DNA of 64,000 nt. It comes from Clostridioides difficile. Its GTDB lineage: Bacteria; Bacillota; Clostridia; Peptostreptococcales; Peptostreptococcaceae. The translations under genes were made by a program, and so were the position numbers. Positions 35,431 to 43,623 of the stretch are shown piece after piece. A model generated the notes under the pieces. It saw only the letters and a program-made list of their open reading frames with translations, had not been told where the DNA came from and did not search any database. The DNA lies in the NCBI RefSeq assembly GCF_900243075.1, contig NZ_OEZH01000043.1, positions 41,505 through 105,504 of the forward strand. Direction: 5' to 3'. Each line of letters opens with the position of its first letter. Position 1 is the first letter of the stretch.

Positions 35431-36750
35431 ATGTATAAAACTGATATATCTATAGATTTTGACAAAATAAATAAGAAAATAGAAAACTTAGAACTCACTA
35501 TATCGGAAGGTAGAGTTAAGAAAATAATAGGACTTACTGTAGAAGTTGAAGGCATAAAAGCTTTTGTTGGAGAGCTATGTGTTATATACAATCAAGTCAA
35601 TAAACCAGTGAATTGTGAAGTAGTAGGTTTTAAAGATAAAGAAGTAATATTAATGGCATTAGGAGAGTTAACATTGATAGCACCTGGTTGTAAAGTTATT
35701 TCTAAGGGGATACCTTTAAGTGTTATGTGTAGTGATAATTTACTAGGTAAAGTACTTGATGGTCTTGGAAATCCTATAGATAACTCAGAAGTTGTTTTAG
35801 GAGATAGATACAACTTGAATAATGAACCTCCTGACCCAATGAAGAGAAAAAAGATACGAAATATAATGGAAACAGGTGTAAGAGCAATAGATGCATTTAC
35901 TACTTGTGGTGAAGGGCAGAGAATAGGAATATTTGCAGGAAGTGGAGTCGGTAAGAGTACAACTCTAGGTATGATTGCTAGAAATGCAAAAGCAGATGTA
36001 AATGTAATTGCCCTTGTTGGAGAAAGAGGGAGAGAAGTACTAGATTTTATTGATAAAGATTTAGGTGAAGAGGGAATGAAAAAATCTGTTGTTGTATGTG
36101 CAACATCGGATAAAGCCCCTTTGGTTAGGTTAAAAGGTGCTCTTACTGCTACTGCAATAGCAGAGTATTTCAGAGACCAGGGCAAAAAAGTAATACTTAT
36201 GATGGACTCAGTAACTAGATTTGCTATGGCACAAAGAGAAGTTGGTATAGCAATAGGAGAGCCACCAGCTCAAAAAGGATATACACCATCTGTATTTGCC
36301 CTTTTGCCAAAACTTATGGAGAGAACAGGGACATCAGATAAAGGTTCTATAACTGCATTTTATACAGTATTAGTTGATGGAGATGACTTTAATGAACCAA
36401 TAGCAGATACCACAAGAGGGATACTTGATGGTCATATAGTTTTATCTAGAGATTTGGCAAATAAGAATCATTATCCTTCTATAGACGTATTGAATAGTTT
36501 AAGCAGACTTATGAATGAGATTGCTTCAAAAGAAGATATAAAAATAGCATCATTTGCAAGAGATATGCTTTCTGAGTATAGAGAAGCAGAAGATTTGATA
36601 AATATAGGTGCATATGCTTCAGGTACAAATAAAAAAATAGATGAAGCAATCTATTATCATGAGCATATTATTAATTTTTTAAAACAAGGGATAAATGAAA
36701 AGAGTTCTTTTAATGAAACTATAAGTAGTTTGAGAAGAATCTTTGAATAA
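35431..36750 (+). CDS. fliI: FliI, flagellar export ATPase
   Basis: Hexameric ATPase that readies cargo at the export gate. It is 439 aa, with Walker A GSGVGKST near residue 170, VIALVGERGREVLDF, and the Walker B region VILMMDSVTRFAMAQREVG. SITAFYTVLVDGDDFNEPI is the family signature. The N-terminal beta-barrel domain is present. Start ATG 35431 follows fliH by 3 bp with GGTGA overlapping its end. Confidence 0.97.
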   Translation: MYKTDISIDFDKINKKIENLELTISEGRVKKIIGLTVEVEGIKAFVGELCVIYNQVNKPVNCEVVGFKDKEVILMALGELTLIAPGCKVISKGIPLSVMCSDNLLGKVLDGLGNPIDNSEVVLGDRYNLNNEPPDPMKRKKIRNIMETGVRAIDAFTTCGEGQRIGIFAGSGVGKSTTLGMIARNAKADVNVIALVGERGREVLDFIDKDLGEEGMKKSVVVCATSDKAPLVRLKGALTATAIAEYFRDQGKKVILMMDSVTRFAMAQREVGIAIGEPPAQKGYTPSVFALLPKLMERTGTSDKGSITAFYTVLVDGDDFNEPIADTTRGILDGHIVLSRDLANKNHYPSIDVLNSLSRLMNEIASKEDIKIASFARDMLSEYREAEDLINIGAYASGTNKKIDEAIYYHEHIINFLKQGINEKSSFNETISSLRRIFE

Positions 36751-36781
36751 ATAATTTAAAAAAATATTTGAATAGGTTGTG

Positions 36782-37228
36782 ATGGAATTGGATAAAAATT
36801 TTAAGTTTAGATTACAAAAAGTTTTAGACTTGAAAATGAAAGATGAAGAAGAAATAAAAATGGAATTTGCTAAGATTCAACAAAAAAAAATAGATATAGA
36901 GACTAATTTAGAAAACTTAGAAAATAATTATAGCAAATATTCGATAAGTAAAAATAACGATAGTATTCAAAATCAAAAAATAACTATTAACTATTTGTTA
37001 GCTTTAAACAACTCTATAATGGATTTATCAGAAGAGTTGGATAAGTCAACAAATGAACTTGAAAAAGCTAGAAAGCAGCTTATAAACAAACAGATAGAAA
37101 GAAAATCATTAGAAAAATTAAAGGAAAAAAAGTATGGACAGTATTATAAAGAAGAAAATTTAAAAGAACAAAACACTAATGATGAGTTTGCAAGTATGAG
37201 TTATTTGAGAAATAGACAAGTTCTATAA
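36782..37228 (+). CDS. fliJ: FliJ, export chaperone-escort protein
   Basis: A 148-aa coiled-coil protein between fliI and fliK. It is rich in Lys and Glu with the FliJ-like beginning FKFRLQKVLDLKMKDEEE. FliJ sits inside the FliI ring and recycles chaperones. ATG 36782 is preferred over GTG 36779 because AGG is 5 bases upstream of the ATG. Family identity rests on the N-terminal motif, length and position. Confidence 0.9.
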   Translation: MELDKNFKFRLQKVLDLKMKDEEEIKMEFAKIQQKKIDIETNLENLENNYSKYSISKNNDSIQNQKITINYLLALNNSIMDLSEELDKSTNELEKARKQLINKQIERKSLEKLKEKKYGQYYKEENLKEQNTNDEFASMSYLRNRQVL

Positions 37229-37256
37229 GAATAGTAGGAAGTGAGGATATTATTGT

Positions 37257-38480
37257 ATGAAGATACAAGCAGATTCTTATAATGTTATTAAAGATATTGT
37301 GGATAAAAAAAGTTCATCTAAGAGTAAAGATGTAAAAAAGAATAAATTTGAAGATAATTTGTATAAGATAAAAGACAATAAACAAGTTAAAGATAGAAAA
37401 GAAACAAGCAAGCAAAATGTGAGCTCAAATAAACCAGAAAATGATGATAATGAGTGTCATTTAGACGAAGATAAAAGTAATCACCTAGAAGATGAAAGTA
37501 CATATGAAAAAGATTGCAGTAATGAGATTTTACAACAATTACTGAATCTTTTAAATAATGACAAAAAAGGTAAAGACATAAACTCTATATTGAATAATAA
37601 AGACATAAACTCTATATTGAATAATATAGAAAAACTAAATATATCACATGAATTAAAACAAGAACTTAAACTTAATAAAGATATATTGAATAAGATTGCA
37701 AATCAAAATTCGGAACTAAACAAGGCTAATACAAATAACTCTGATGATATGCAAAATTTAGACATAATGAAGTTAAGAGAGCTTTTAGATAATAATGATA
37801 ATGAAAATTTTGCAGTAATTAGTAAAACTACAGAAGATGATACTAAAAGTATAGACTTGTATAATTTTGATAGTAATAGAATCGGTAATCTTAACTCAAA
37901 TAAGCAAAGAGATGATAGTTCTGATATTTTGGAAAAACTAGCAGGAACCAATGGAAATAAGAGCGGGAATTTTGGTCAAGTAATAAATAAAAGCGTTGAT
38001 ATGAATAAAGTTAAAAGTGATAATATCAATTTAAAACAGATAGAATCAAATGTAATGGACGATTCTATAAAAGCTATTAAGCATATGAAAACAAATGATA
38101 TACAAGAATTAACAATTAAATTAAGACCAAAAGAATTAGGAGATATGAACATACAATTGCTAAAAGATGGTGAAAGTATGAGAGCTGTTGTGACTGTTTT
38201 CAATAAAGATGTCTTTGACTCAATAAATAAAAATATAACAGATTTAAAGCAACATCTTGAACTTACAAATGTAAATATAAAAGATGTATCAGTGCAAATG
38301 CATAGTGATAATAGAAATACATCAGACACTTTTGATAAAGCATTTGAACAACAGAATAGACAAAATAACCAAGAAAACATGAGTAAGCAGAATACAAACA
38401 ATAAGCGTAACAATGTAGTCATAGAAGATGAGATTAAAGAAAACATTATTGATGATGATAGAGTAGATTTACTAGCTTAG
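37257..38480 (+). CDS. fliK: FliK, hook-length control protein
   Basis: Secreted ruler that sets hook length and triggers the switch to filament export. It is 407 aa. The first 270 residues are disordered and very rich in Asn, Lys, Asp and Ser. The C-terminal domain has ELTIKLRPKELGDMNIQLLK and MRAVVTVFNKDVFDSI, the conserved FliK fold. A perfect 27-bp tandem duplication inside the ruler region adds nine residues (KDINSILNN twice). GAGG lies upstream of ATG 37257. Confidence 0.93.
   Translation: MKIQADSYNVIKDIVDKKSSSKSKDVKKNKFEDNLYKIKDNKQVKDRKETSKQNVSSNKPENDDNECHLDEDKSNHLEDESTYEKDCSNEILQQLLNLLNNDKKGKDINSILNNKDINSILNNIEKLNISHELKQELKLNKDILNKIANQNSELNKANTNNSDDMQNLDIMKLRELLDNNDNENFAVISKTTEDDTKSIDLYNFDSNRIGNLNSNKQRDDSSDILEKLAGTNGNKSGNFGQVINKSVDMNKVKSDNINLKQIESNVMDDSIKAIKHMKTNDIQELTIKLRPKELGDMNIQLLKDGESMRAVVTVFNKDVFDSINKNITDLKQHLELTNVNIKDVSVQMHSDNRNTSDTFDKAFEQQNRQNNQENMSKQNTNNKRNNVVIEDEIKENIIDDDRVDLLA
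37572..37625 (+). repeat. Perfect 27-bp tandem duplication inside fliK
   Basis: Bases 37572-37598 are repeated exactly as 37599-37625. The unit is in frame (codon 106 of fliK) and encodes KDINSILNN twice. No substitutions separate the copies, so the duplication is recent or maintained by slippage. Confidence 0.95.
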
Positions 38481-38497
38481 TAAGGGGGAAGTATTGT

Positions 38498-39091
38498 ATG
38501 TACGGAATAGCAACGGCTTTGGCAGGAACTCAGGGCAATTATAGGTCAAATAACTTAAGCCAACTTGAAAGAAATATTAATGATATTGCCAATAAACAAG
38601 TTAGAAGTAAAGGAAATCAGACAGTAACAGATAATGGGACTCCAATTATAGGACAAGGTGATGATGCTGATAAAGACTTGTTTATGAAGATACTTGTAGC
38701 ACAGATGGGTAATCAAGACCCAATGAATCCACAAGACCCAACGGAGTATGTATCACAATTAGCGCAGTTTGCAACTTTAGAAAAAATGTCAGCTATGAAT
38801 GATAAGCTAGATGTACTTTTAGCCTTAAGTAACTCTACTCTAATAAACTCTGCGTTGAGTATGGCAACATCATTAATTGGTAAAGAAGTAGAAGTATCTG
38901 GGGAAGAGAAAGAAGATGAAAACATTATAGGTGTAGTAAAGTCCACATACATAAAAGATGGAGAAGTACACTTAGAATTAAAGGTAGAAGGTAGCGACAA
39001 AACTGTAGATGTTAAATATGAAAAATTACTTAAAATAGGAGAAGCAAATACAAGTTCAGATGAAGAAGAAAGCTCTCCAGAAGAAGCATAA
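38498..39091 (+). CDS. flgD: FlgD, hook assembly scaffold
   Basis: Cap that guides FlgE polymerisation, 197 aa. The family core is DLFMKILVAQMGNQDPMNPQ, then DPTEYVSQLAQFATLEKM. The C-terminal part is shorter than in enterobacteria, with an acidic Ser/Glu tail. AGGGGGAA precedes ATG 38498. It stands between fliK and flgE, as usual. Confidence 0.95.
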   Translation: MYGIATALAGTQGNYRSNNLSQLERNINDIANKQVRSKGNQTVTDNGTPIIGQGDDADKDLFMKILVAQMGNQDPMNPQDPTEYVSQLAQFATLEKMSAMNDKLDVLLALSNSTLINSALSMATSLIGKEVEVSGEEKEDENIIGVVKSTYIKDGEVHLELKVEGSDKTVDVKYEKLLKIGEANTSSDEEESSPEEA

Positions 39092-39117
39092 TATTAAATA
39101 GGAAAAGAGGTAAAGTC

Positions 39118-40101
39118 ATGATAAAAGCAATGTATTCAGGTGTAAGTGGAATGAAAGCAAATCAAACAAAACTAGATGTAATAGGTAACAATGTAGCCAA
39201 TGCTGGGACTACTTCTTTTAAGAAAAGTTCAGCTAGAATAACAGATTCATTTTATCAAACTGTACTATATGCAAGTGCCCCAACAGCGGCATTAGGGGGA
39301 ACAAACTTAGGACAAGTAGGTGTAGGTAGTAAGATATCAAGCATAAATAAAGATATGACACAAGGAAATGTACAGCCAACTAATAGACCATCAGATTTAA
39401 TGATAGATGGAGATGGGTATCTTCCAGTGGTAAGACAAGGTACAGTTATGTATACAAGAGATGGTTCTTTTAATTTAGATACAGGATTTAAAGCAGCAGC
39501 AGGACCTTTGAAAGATATTAAAGGTGGAAGACTTGTAAATGGTGATGGGTATATGTTACAAGGTGAGGTTTATGATGGTGAATATAATGCTACTACTGGT
39601 GAATTTACTAAAAAAGGTGATGCTAAAGGAAAAGAACCTATTATAATACCTCTTCAAAGTATAAGTCCTAAAGATGGTTCTGTCCAAAATGTACTGGAGT
39701 ACAATATATCAAAAGATGGAACAGTAGAATTTTTATTGAGTGATGGTCAAAGAACTCAGTTTGTGTATAATATTCCTGATGGTGCTAAGGTAGGAGATAA
39801 ACCTGCTGGAATAGATAAGTTAAAAGGGACTATCCAAAAAGTTCAAACATATGCATTCCAAAACCCAGCAGGACTAGATGCAGAAGGAGGAAACCTATTT
39901 AAGCCATCAGCAAACTCAGGAGACCCACAAATAGCAGGAGCTACAGGAAACATAATACAAGGAGCAATAGAAGCTTCCAATGTAGATATAGCAGAAGAAT
40001 TTACAGAAATGATAATAGCAAGTAGGTCTTTCCAAGCAAACAGTAAAATAATATCGACATCAGATGAAATACTTCAAGAAATAATAAATCTTAAAAGATA
40101 G
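39118..40101 (+). CDS. flgE: FlgE, hook protein
   Basis: Hook subunit of 327 aa. N-terminal motif MYSGVSGMKANQTKLDVIGN then NVANAGTTSFKKSSARI; C-terminal motif NVDIAEEFTEMIIASRSFQA. The central domain is small compared with FlgE of 400 aa or more. AAGAGG precedes ATG 39118. flbD follows with a 12-bp gap. Confidence 0.95.
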   Translation: MIKAMYSGVSGMKANQTKLDVIGNNVANAGTTSFKKSSARITDSFYQTVLYASAPTAALGGTNLGQVGVGSKISSINKDMTQGNVQPTNRPSDLMIDGDGYLPVVRQGTVMYTRDGSFNLDTGFKAAAGPLKDIKGGRLVNGDGYMLQGEVYDGEYNATTGEFTKKGDAKGKEPIIIPLQSISPKDGSVQNVLEYNISKDGTVEFLLSDGQRTQFVYNIPDGAKVGDKPAGIDKLKGTIQKVQTYAFQNPAGLDAEGGNLFKPSANSGDPQIAGATGNIIQGAIEASNVDIAEEFTEMIIASRSFQANSKIISTSDEILQEIINLKR

Positions 40102-40113
40102 TAGGTACATATT

Positions 40114-40317
40114 ATGATAAGAGTAACAGATTTAAATGGAAGAAGTTACATATTAAACTCAGACCTTATAGTAAGAATTGACTCCGTGCCAGAAAGTAGA
40201 ATTCTTCTTACAACAGGAGAAAAAAATCTTGTAAAAGAGTCAGTAGATGAGATAGTAAATAAAGTAATAAAGTATAAAAGAAAAATAAATGTAGGTTATA
40301 TTAGGAGCGAAAAATAA
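40114..40317 (+). CDS. flbD: FlbD-like small flagellar protein (SwrD family)
   Basis: A 67-aa protein with the family-typical beginning MIRVTDLNGRSYILNSDLI and PESRILLTTGEKNLVKESVDE. The Bacillus homologue SwrD increases flagellar motor power. It is located between flgE and motA, and its stop overlaps the motA start (TAATGA). Placement next to the stator genes agrees with a role in torque. Confidence 0.9.
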   Translation: MIRVTDLNGRSYILNSDLIVRIDSVPESRILLTTGEKNLVKESVDEIVNKVIKYKRKINVGYIRSEK

Positions 40318-41135
40318 TGAAAAAAACAGATTCACTGACATTTATTGGACTAATATTATCTACAGTATTAGTTTTAGTTGGTGCAGCAAAAGGAAGTAGT
40401 TCAGGGTTAAAGAATTTTTTTGATGTTTCATCAATATTAATCACAGTGCTTGGGTCATTTGGAGCTCTAATGATTACATTTACTATAGATGATATAAAAC
40501 TTATAAAAAATGCATTACAGTACTCATTTAAAACAATGAGTGTATCAAAATTAGATTTACTAGAACAATTTAAAACCCTTTCTAAAAAAGCTAGAAAAGA
40601 AGGTCTTTTATCAATAGAAAGCGATGTAATGAAAATACAAGACCCATTTATGAAGAAAGGATTAGAGTTATGTATTGATGGATTGGAAATCAATGAGATA
40701 AGGTCTATCTTAGAATTAGAGATAGATTCTATTGAAGATACAAATAACAGATATTCGAAACTATTTAAAACTTGGGGTACTTTCGCACCTGCATTTGGGA
40801 TGTTGGGGACACTAATAGGTCTAATACAAATGCTATCTGACCTTACATCTCCAGACTTAATAGCATCTGGTATGGGAAAGGCATTAATTACGACATTTTA
40901 TGGTTCTTTACTTGCCAATATCGCTTTGAACCCAATTGCATATAATATAGATGAGAAGACTGAAAAAGAAATTTATGTAAAAGAAATGATGATGGAAGGT
41001 ATAATAAGCATACAATCTGGAGAAAGCAGTATAGTTGTTGAAGAACGTTTAGCGACATACCTTTCAAACAATGAGAAGTTACAAGTTATGAAATCCACTA
41101 AAAATACAGAAAGAGCAATGAGTAATGGCGCGTAA
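40317..41135 (+). CDS. motA: MotA, stator proton/ion channel subunit
   Basis: A 272-aa inner-membrane protein with four hydrophobic segments. The first is near residues 6-26 (LTFIGLILSTVLVLVGAA). Two later ones are in TFAPAFGMLGTLIGLIQML and KALITTFYGSLLANIALNP. The cytoplasmic loop that contacts FliG lies between the second and third segments. It overlaps motB by 11 bp. With MotB it forms the stator; ion preference is not evident from the sequence alone. Confidence 0.96.
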   Translation: MKKTDSLTFIGLILSTVLVLVGAAKGSSSGLKNFFDVSSILITVLGSFGALMITFTIDDIKLIKNALQYSFKTMSVSKLDLLEQFKTLSKKARKEGLLSIESDVMKIQDPFMKKGLELCIDGLEINEIRSILELEIDSIEDTNNRYSKLFKTWGTFAPAFGMLGTLIGLIQMLSDLTSPDLIASGMGKALITTFYGSLLANIALNPIAYNIDEKTEKEIYVKEMMMEGIISIQSGESSIVVEERLATYLSNNEKLQVMKSTKNTERAMSNGA

Positions 41136-41820
41136 AAAAAATAAGAAAAAGGATGAGATAAATCCAGATGCATGGTTGGCTACTTATGCAGATACAATAA
41201 CACTGATTCTTACATTTTTCGTATTATTGTATGCCACATCAGTTGTAGATATGGAAAAATTCAAAAATATAGCAGATGCCTTAAAAGGTCAGTTTTCTGG
41301 GACAAGTATGTTTAGTACAGGCTCAAGCACAAGTGAGAAATCTCCAATAGATAGTGTTTTAGTCGATAAAAATGATAAATCAAATTTAGAACAGGATTTA
41401 AAAGATAAAGTTAATAATTCTAACTTACAAAATAGTGTAACAGTTAAAGATGATAGTAGAGGGATTTTACTAGAGTTAGATGATTCAATTTTATTTGACT
41501 CTGGGATTTCTGAATTAAAATTAGATAGTAAAGCTACTCTCAATAAAGTATATGACATGATAAAAATGATGAAAAATAAGATAGTTATAGAAGGCCATAC
41601 TGATAATGTACCTGTAAAATCAAGTACACATGAATCCAATTGGGATTTATCTTCTAGTAGAGCAGTAAGTGTTGTAAGATACTTTGTAGAAGAAAAGGGC
41701 ATGGACCCTAGACTATTTTCGGCAACAGGATGTGGAGAGTATCAACCTTTGGTGTCAAATGAAACATCAAAGGGAAGGGCTGAGAATAGAAGAGTTAATA
41801 TACTTATAACTATTGACTAG
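41125..41820 (+). CDS. motB: MotB, stator anchor protein
   Basis: A 231-aa protein with one membrane helix at about residues 18-40. It contains the ion-binding Asp23 (WLATYADTITLILTFF). The plug and linker follow, then an OmpA-like peptidoglycan-binding domain with IEGHTDNVPVKS and SSSRAVSVVRYFVEEKGMD. Start ATG 41125 lies inside the end of motA, so the pair is coupled. It anchors the stator to the cell wall. Confidence 0.96.
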   Translation: MARKKNKKKDEINPDAWLATYADTITLILTFFVLLYATSVVDMEKFKNIADALKGQFSGTSMFSTGSSTSEKSPIDSVLVDKNDKSNLEQDLKDKVNNSNLQNSVTVKDDSRGILLELDDSILFDSGISELKLDSKATLNKVYDMIKMMKNKIVIEGHTDNVPVKSSTHESNWDLSSSRAVSVVRYFVEEKGMDPRLFSATGCGEYQPLVSNETSKGRAENRRVNILITID

Positions 41821-41831
41821 GAGGAATAGGT

Positions 41832-42275
41832 TTGTTCAAAAATAAAAAAATTATTCTAATTATTTTGATACTGATTATTTTCTCAGCAGGAGCAGGGTTT
41901 TTTATATTAGGTGAAGGTGGAAATAAACAAGTTGACAAGATTATAGGTTTGTTTATTCCAACAGGAAAAAGTAAGGATGAAGTAAAGACAGAAAATCTTG
42001 ACTTAGAAGAAATGGTATTGAAACTAGCTGATGAAGGTGTAAGATATTTAAAAGTATCAATAACTGTATCTTATGATTCTTCATATAAAGATATAGAAAA
42101 AAATACACCTTTAATTAGGGATAATATTATAAATTGCCTTATGGCAAAAAGAGCAGATGATTTTACTGCTGAAAATTTAAATAACATAAAAGAAGAAATA
42201 AAAAATACATTAAATATACAACTAGGTGAAAATGTAATTCAAAATATATATTTCACAAATATAGTAGTGCAATAA
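41832..42275 (+). CDS. fliL: FliL, stator-associated membrane protein
   Basis: A 147-aa protein starting at TTG 41832 behind AGGAGGAATAGG. It has an N-terminal membrane anchor (IILIILILIIFSAGAGFFIL) and an extracellular domain with VRYLKVSITVSYDSSYK. Its C-terminus LGENVIQNIYFTNIVVQ is family-like. FliL surrounds the stator and raises motor output. It lies between motB and the fliO-type gene. Confidence 0.92.
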   Translation: MFKNKKIILIILILIIFSAGAGFFILGEGGNKQVDKIIGLFIPTGKSKDEVKTENLDLEEMVLKLADEGVRYLKVSITVSYDSSYKDIEKNTPLIRDNIINCLMAKRADDFTAENLNNIKEEIKNTLNIQLGENVIQNIYFTNIVVQ

Positions 42276-42289
42276 AAGGATGGTAAGAC

Positions 42290-42664
42290 ATGATACTTTA
42301 TTTATTAAAGATATTAATATGTATCCCAATAATTTTAATATTGATAGTCTTATCTTTAAAAATTAGCCAAGGAACCTTATTAAAAAAATACAATGATAAA
42401 TATGTAAAAATATTAGATATTGTAAATATAAGTAAAAACAATAGCATAATAATTTTAAAAATAGGTGAAGAAGGATGCATTATGGCATCTTCTTCCTCTA
42501 GTATGAATAAAATAAAAGATTTGACCAAAGAAGAAATATTAAAAATAGAAGATGACATTAAAGAAAGAAATTTTAAAATTCAAGATTTTAAAATGGAAAG
42601 AATCAAAAAGAAATATGATTTCAGTAGATATATTGGAAAATTTACAAAAAAGGAAGATAAGTAA
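42290..42664 (+). CDS. fliO: FliO/FliZ-type export component
   Basis: A 124-aa protein with one N-terminal membrane segment (LLKILICIPIILILIVLSLK) and a small charged cytoplasmic domain. FliO is poorly conserved. The call rests on its size, topology and location directly before fliP, where FliO/FliZ sits in Firmicutes. FliO helps assemble the FliP-FliR core. Its stop codon is immediately followed by the fliP ATG. Confidence 0.83.
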   Translation: MILYLLKILICIPIILILIVLSLKISQGTLLKKYNDKYVKILDIVNISKNNSIIILKIGEEGCIMASSSSSMNKIKDLTKEEILKIEDDIKERNFKIQDFKMERIKKKYDFSRYIGKFTKKEDK

Positions 42665-43330
42665 ATGGAACTATTATCAAAATTACCTTTGGCTGATGTA
42701 CCATATACAAGTTCAATGCAATTGTTTTTATTTCTAACTGCATTAATGTTTTTACCATTTGTAATGTTCATGATGACAAGCTTTGTCAGAATAGTTATAA
42801 GTTTATCATTTTTGAAATCAGCATTAGGAGCACAGCAAGCAATTCCAAGTCAAGTTTTGGTAGGGCTTGCAATAGTATTGACAATATTTATAATGAGACC
42901 AGTATTAAATGAGATAAACGAAAAAGCATTACAACCGTATATGAAAGAAGAAGTCACTATGGAAGAAGCTATGAAGGAAGCAGAAGGACCTATCAAAGAG
43001 TTTTTATTGAAGCAAACTAGACAAACGGATTTAGATTTATTTGTAGAACAAGCTGGTTTAAAAGAAAAGAAATTAACTCGTGAAAATATACCATTATCTG
43101 TTGTAGTTCCAGCATTTGCTATAAGTGAACTAAAAACTGCTTTTCAAATAGGTTTTTTAATATACATACCATTTTTGATAATAGACCTTGTCGTGGCAAG
43201 TGTTTTGATGTCTATGGGTATGTTTATGTTGCCTCCAGTTATGATATCATTGCCATTTAAGCTATTGTTATTTGTAATGGTGGATGGATGGAACTTGATA
43301 GTAAAAACATTGATATTGGGATTTGGATAG
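42665..43330 (+). CDS. fliP: FliP, export gate protein
   Basis: Core of the type III export channel, 221 aa with four hydrophobic segments. Signature stretches are FVMFMMTSFVRIVISLSFLK, GLAIVLTIFIMRPVLNEINE, and LSVVVPAFAISELKTAFQIG. It ends in PPVMISLPFKLLLFVMVDGW. Unlike many FliP proteins it lacks an obvious cleavable signal peptide, as usual in Firmicutes. The AAGGA ribosome site lies inside the end of fliO. Confidence 0.96.
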   Translation: MELLSKLPLADVPYTSSMQLFLFLTALMFLPFVMFMMTSFVRIVISLSFLKSALGAQQAIPSQVLVGLAIVLTIFIMRPVLNEINEKALQPYMKEEVTMEEAMKEAEGPIKEFLLKQTRQTDLDLFVEQAGLKEKKLTRENIPLSVVVPAFAISELKTAFQIGFLIYIPFLIIDLVVASVLMSMGMFMLPPVMISLPFKLLLFVMVDGWNLIVKTLILGFG

Positions 43331-43342
43331 GAGAAAAATAAT

Positions 43343-43612
43343 ATGAGTGAATTTATGATAATGAGTGTTCTTAAAAATGGTATGTTTACAGGGGCTATGA
43401 TTGCAGCTCCAGTACTCATTGTTTCTCTTGTAGTTGGGCTTTTAATAAGTGTATTTCAAGCTACAACTCAAATCCAAGAGCAAACATTGACCTTTGTACC
43501 AAAACTAATAGCGATTCTTTTAGTGGTAGCTATCGGTGGAAGCTGGATGTTACATACTCTTACTAGTTTTACTTCTGAGATATTCAATATGATATCTCTT
43601 ATAACTAGATAA
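43343..43612 (+). CDS. fliQ: FliQ, export gate protein
   Basis: An 89-aa protein with two membrane helices: MIAAPVLIVSLVVGLLISVF and IAILLVVAIGGSWMLHTL. The motif QATTQIQEQTLTFVPK between them is the family hallmark. It lies between fliP and the fliR-flhB fusion. AGGAGAA precedes ATG 43343. Confidence 0.96.
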   Translation: MSEFMIMSVLKNGMFTGAMIAAPVLIVSLVVGLLISVFQATTQIQEQTLTFVPKLIAILLVVAIGGSWMLHTLTSFTSEIFNMISLITR

Positions 43613-43623
43613 GTAGGATACAT

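Noticed and set aside
42552..42737. Plus-strand 61-codon frame overlapping fliO and fliP
   Set aside because: It overlaps two well-supported genes in another frame and has no ribosome site.
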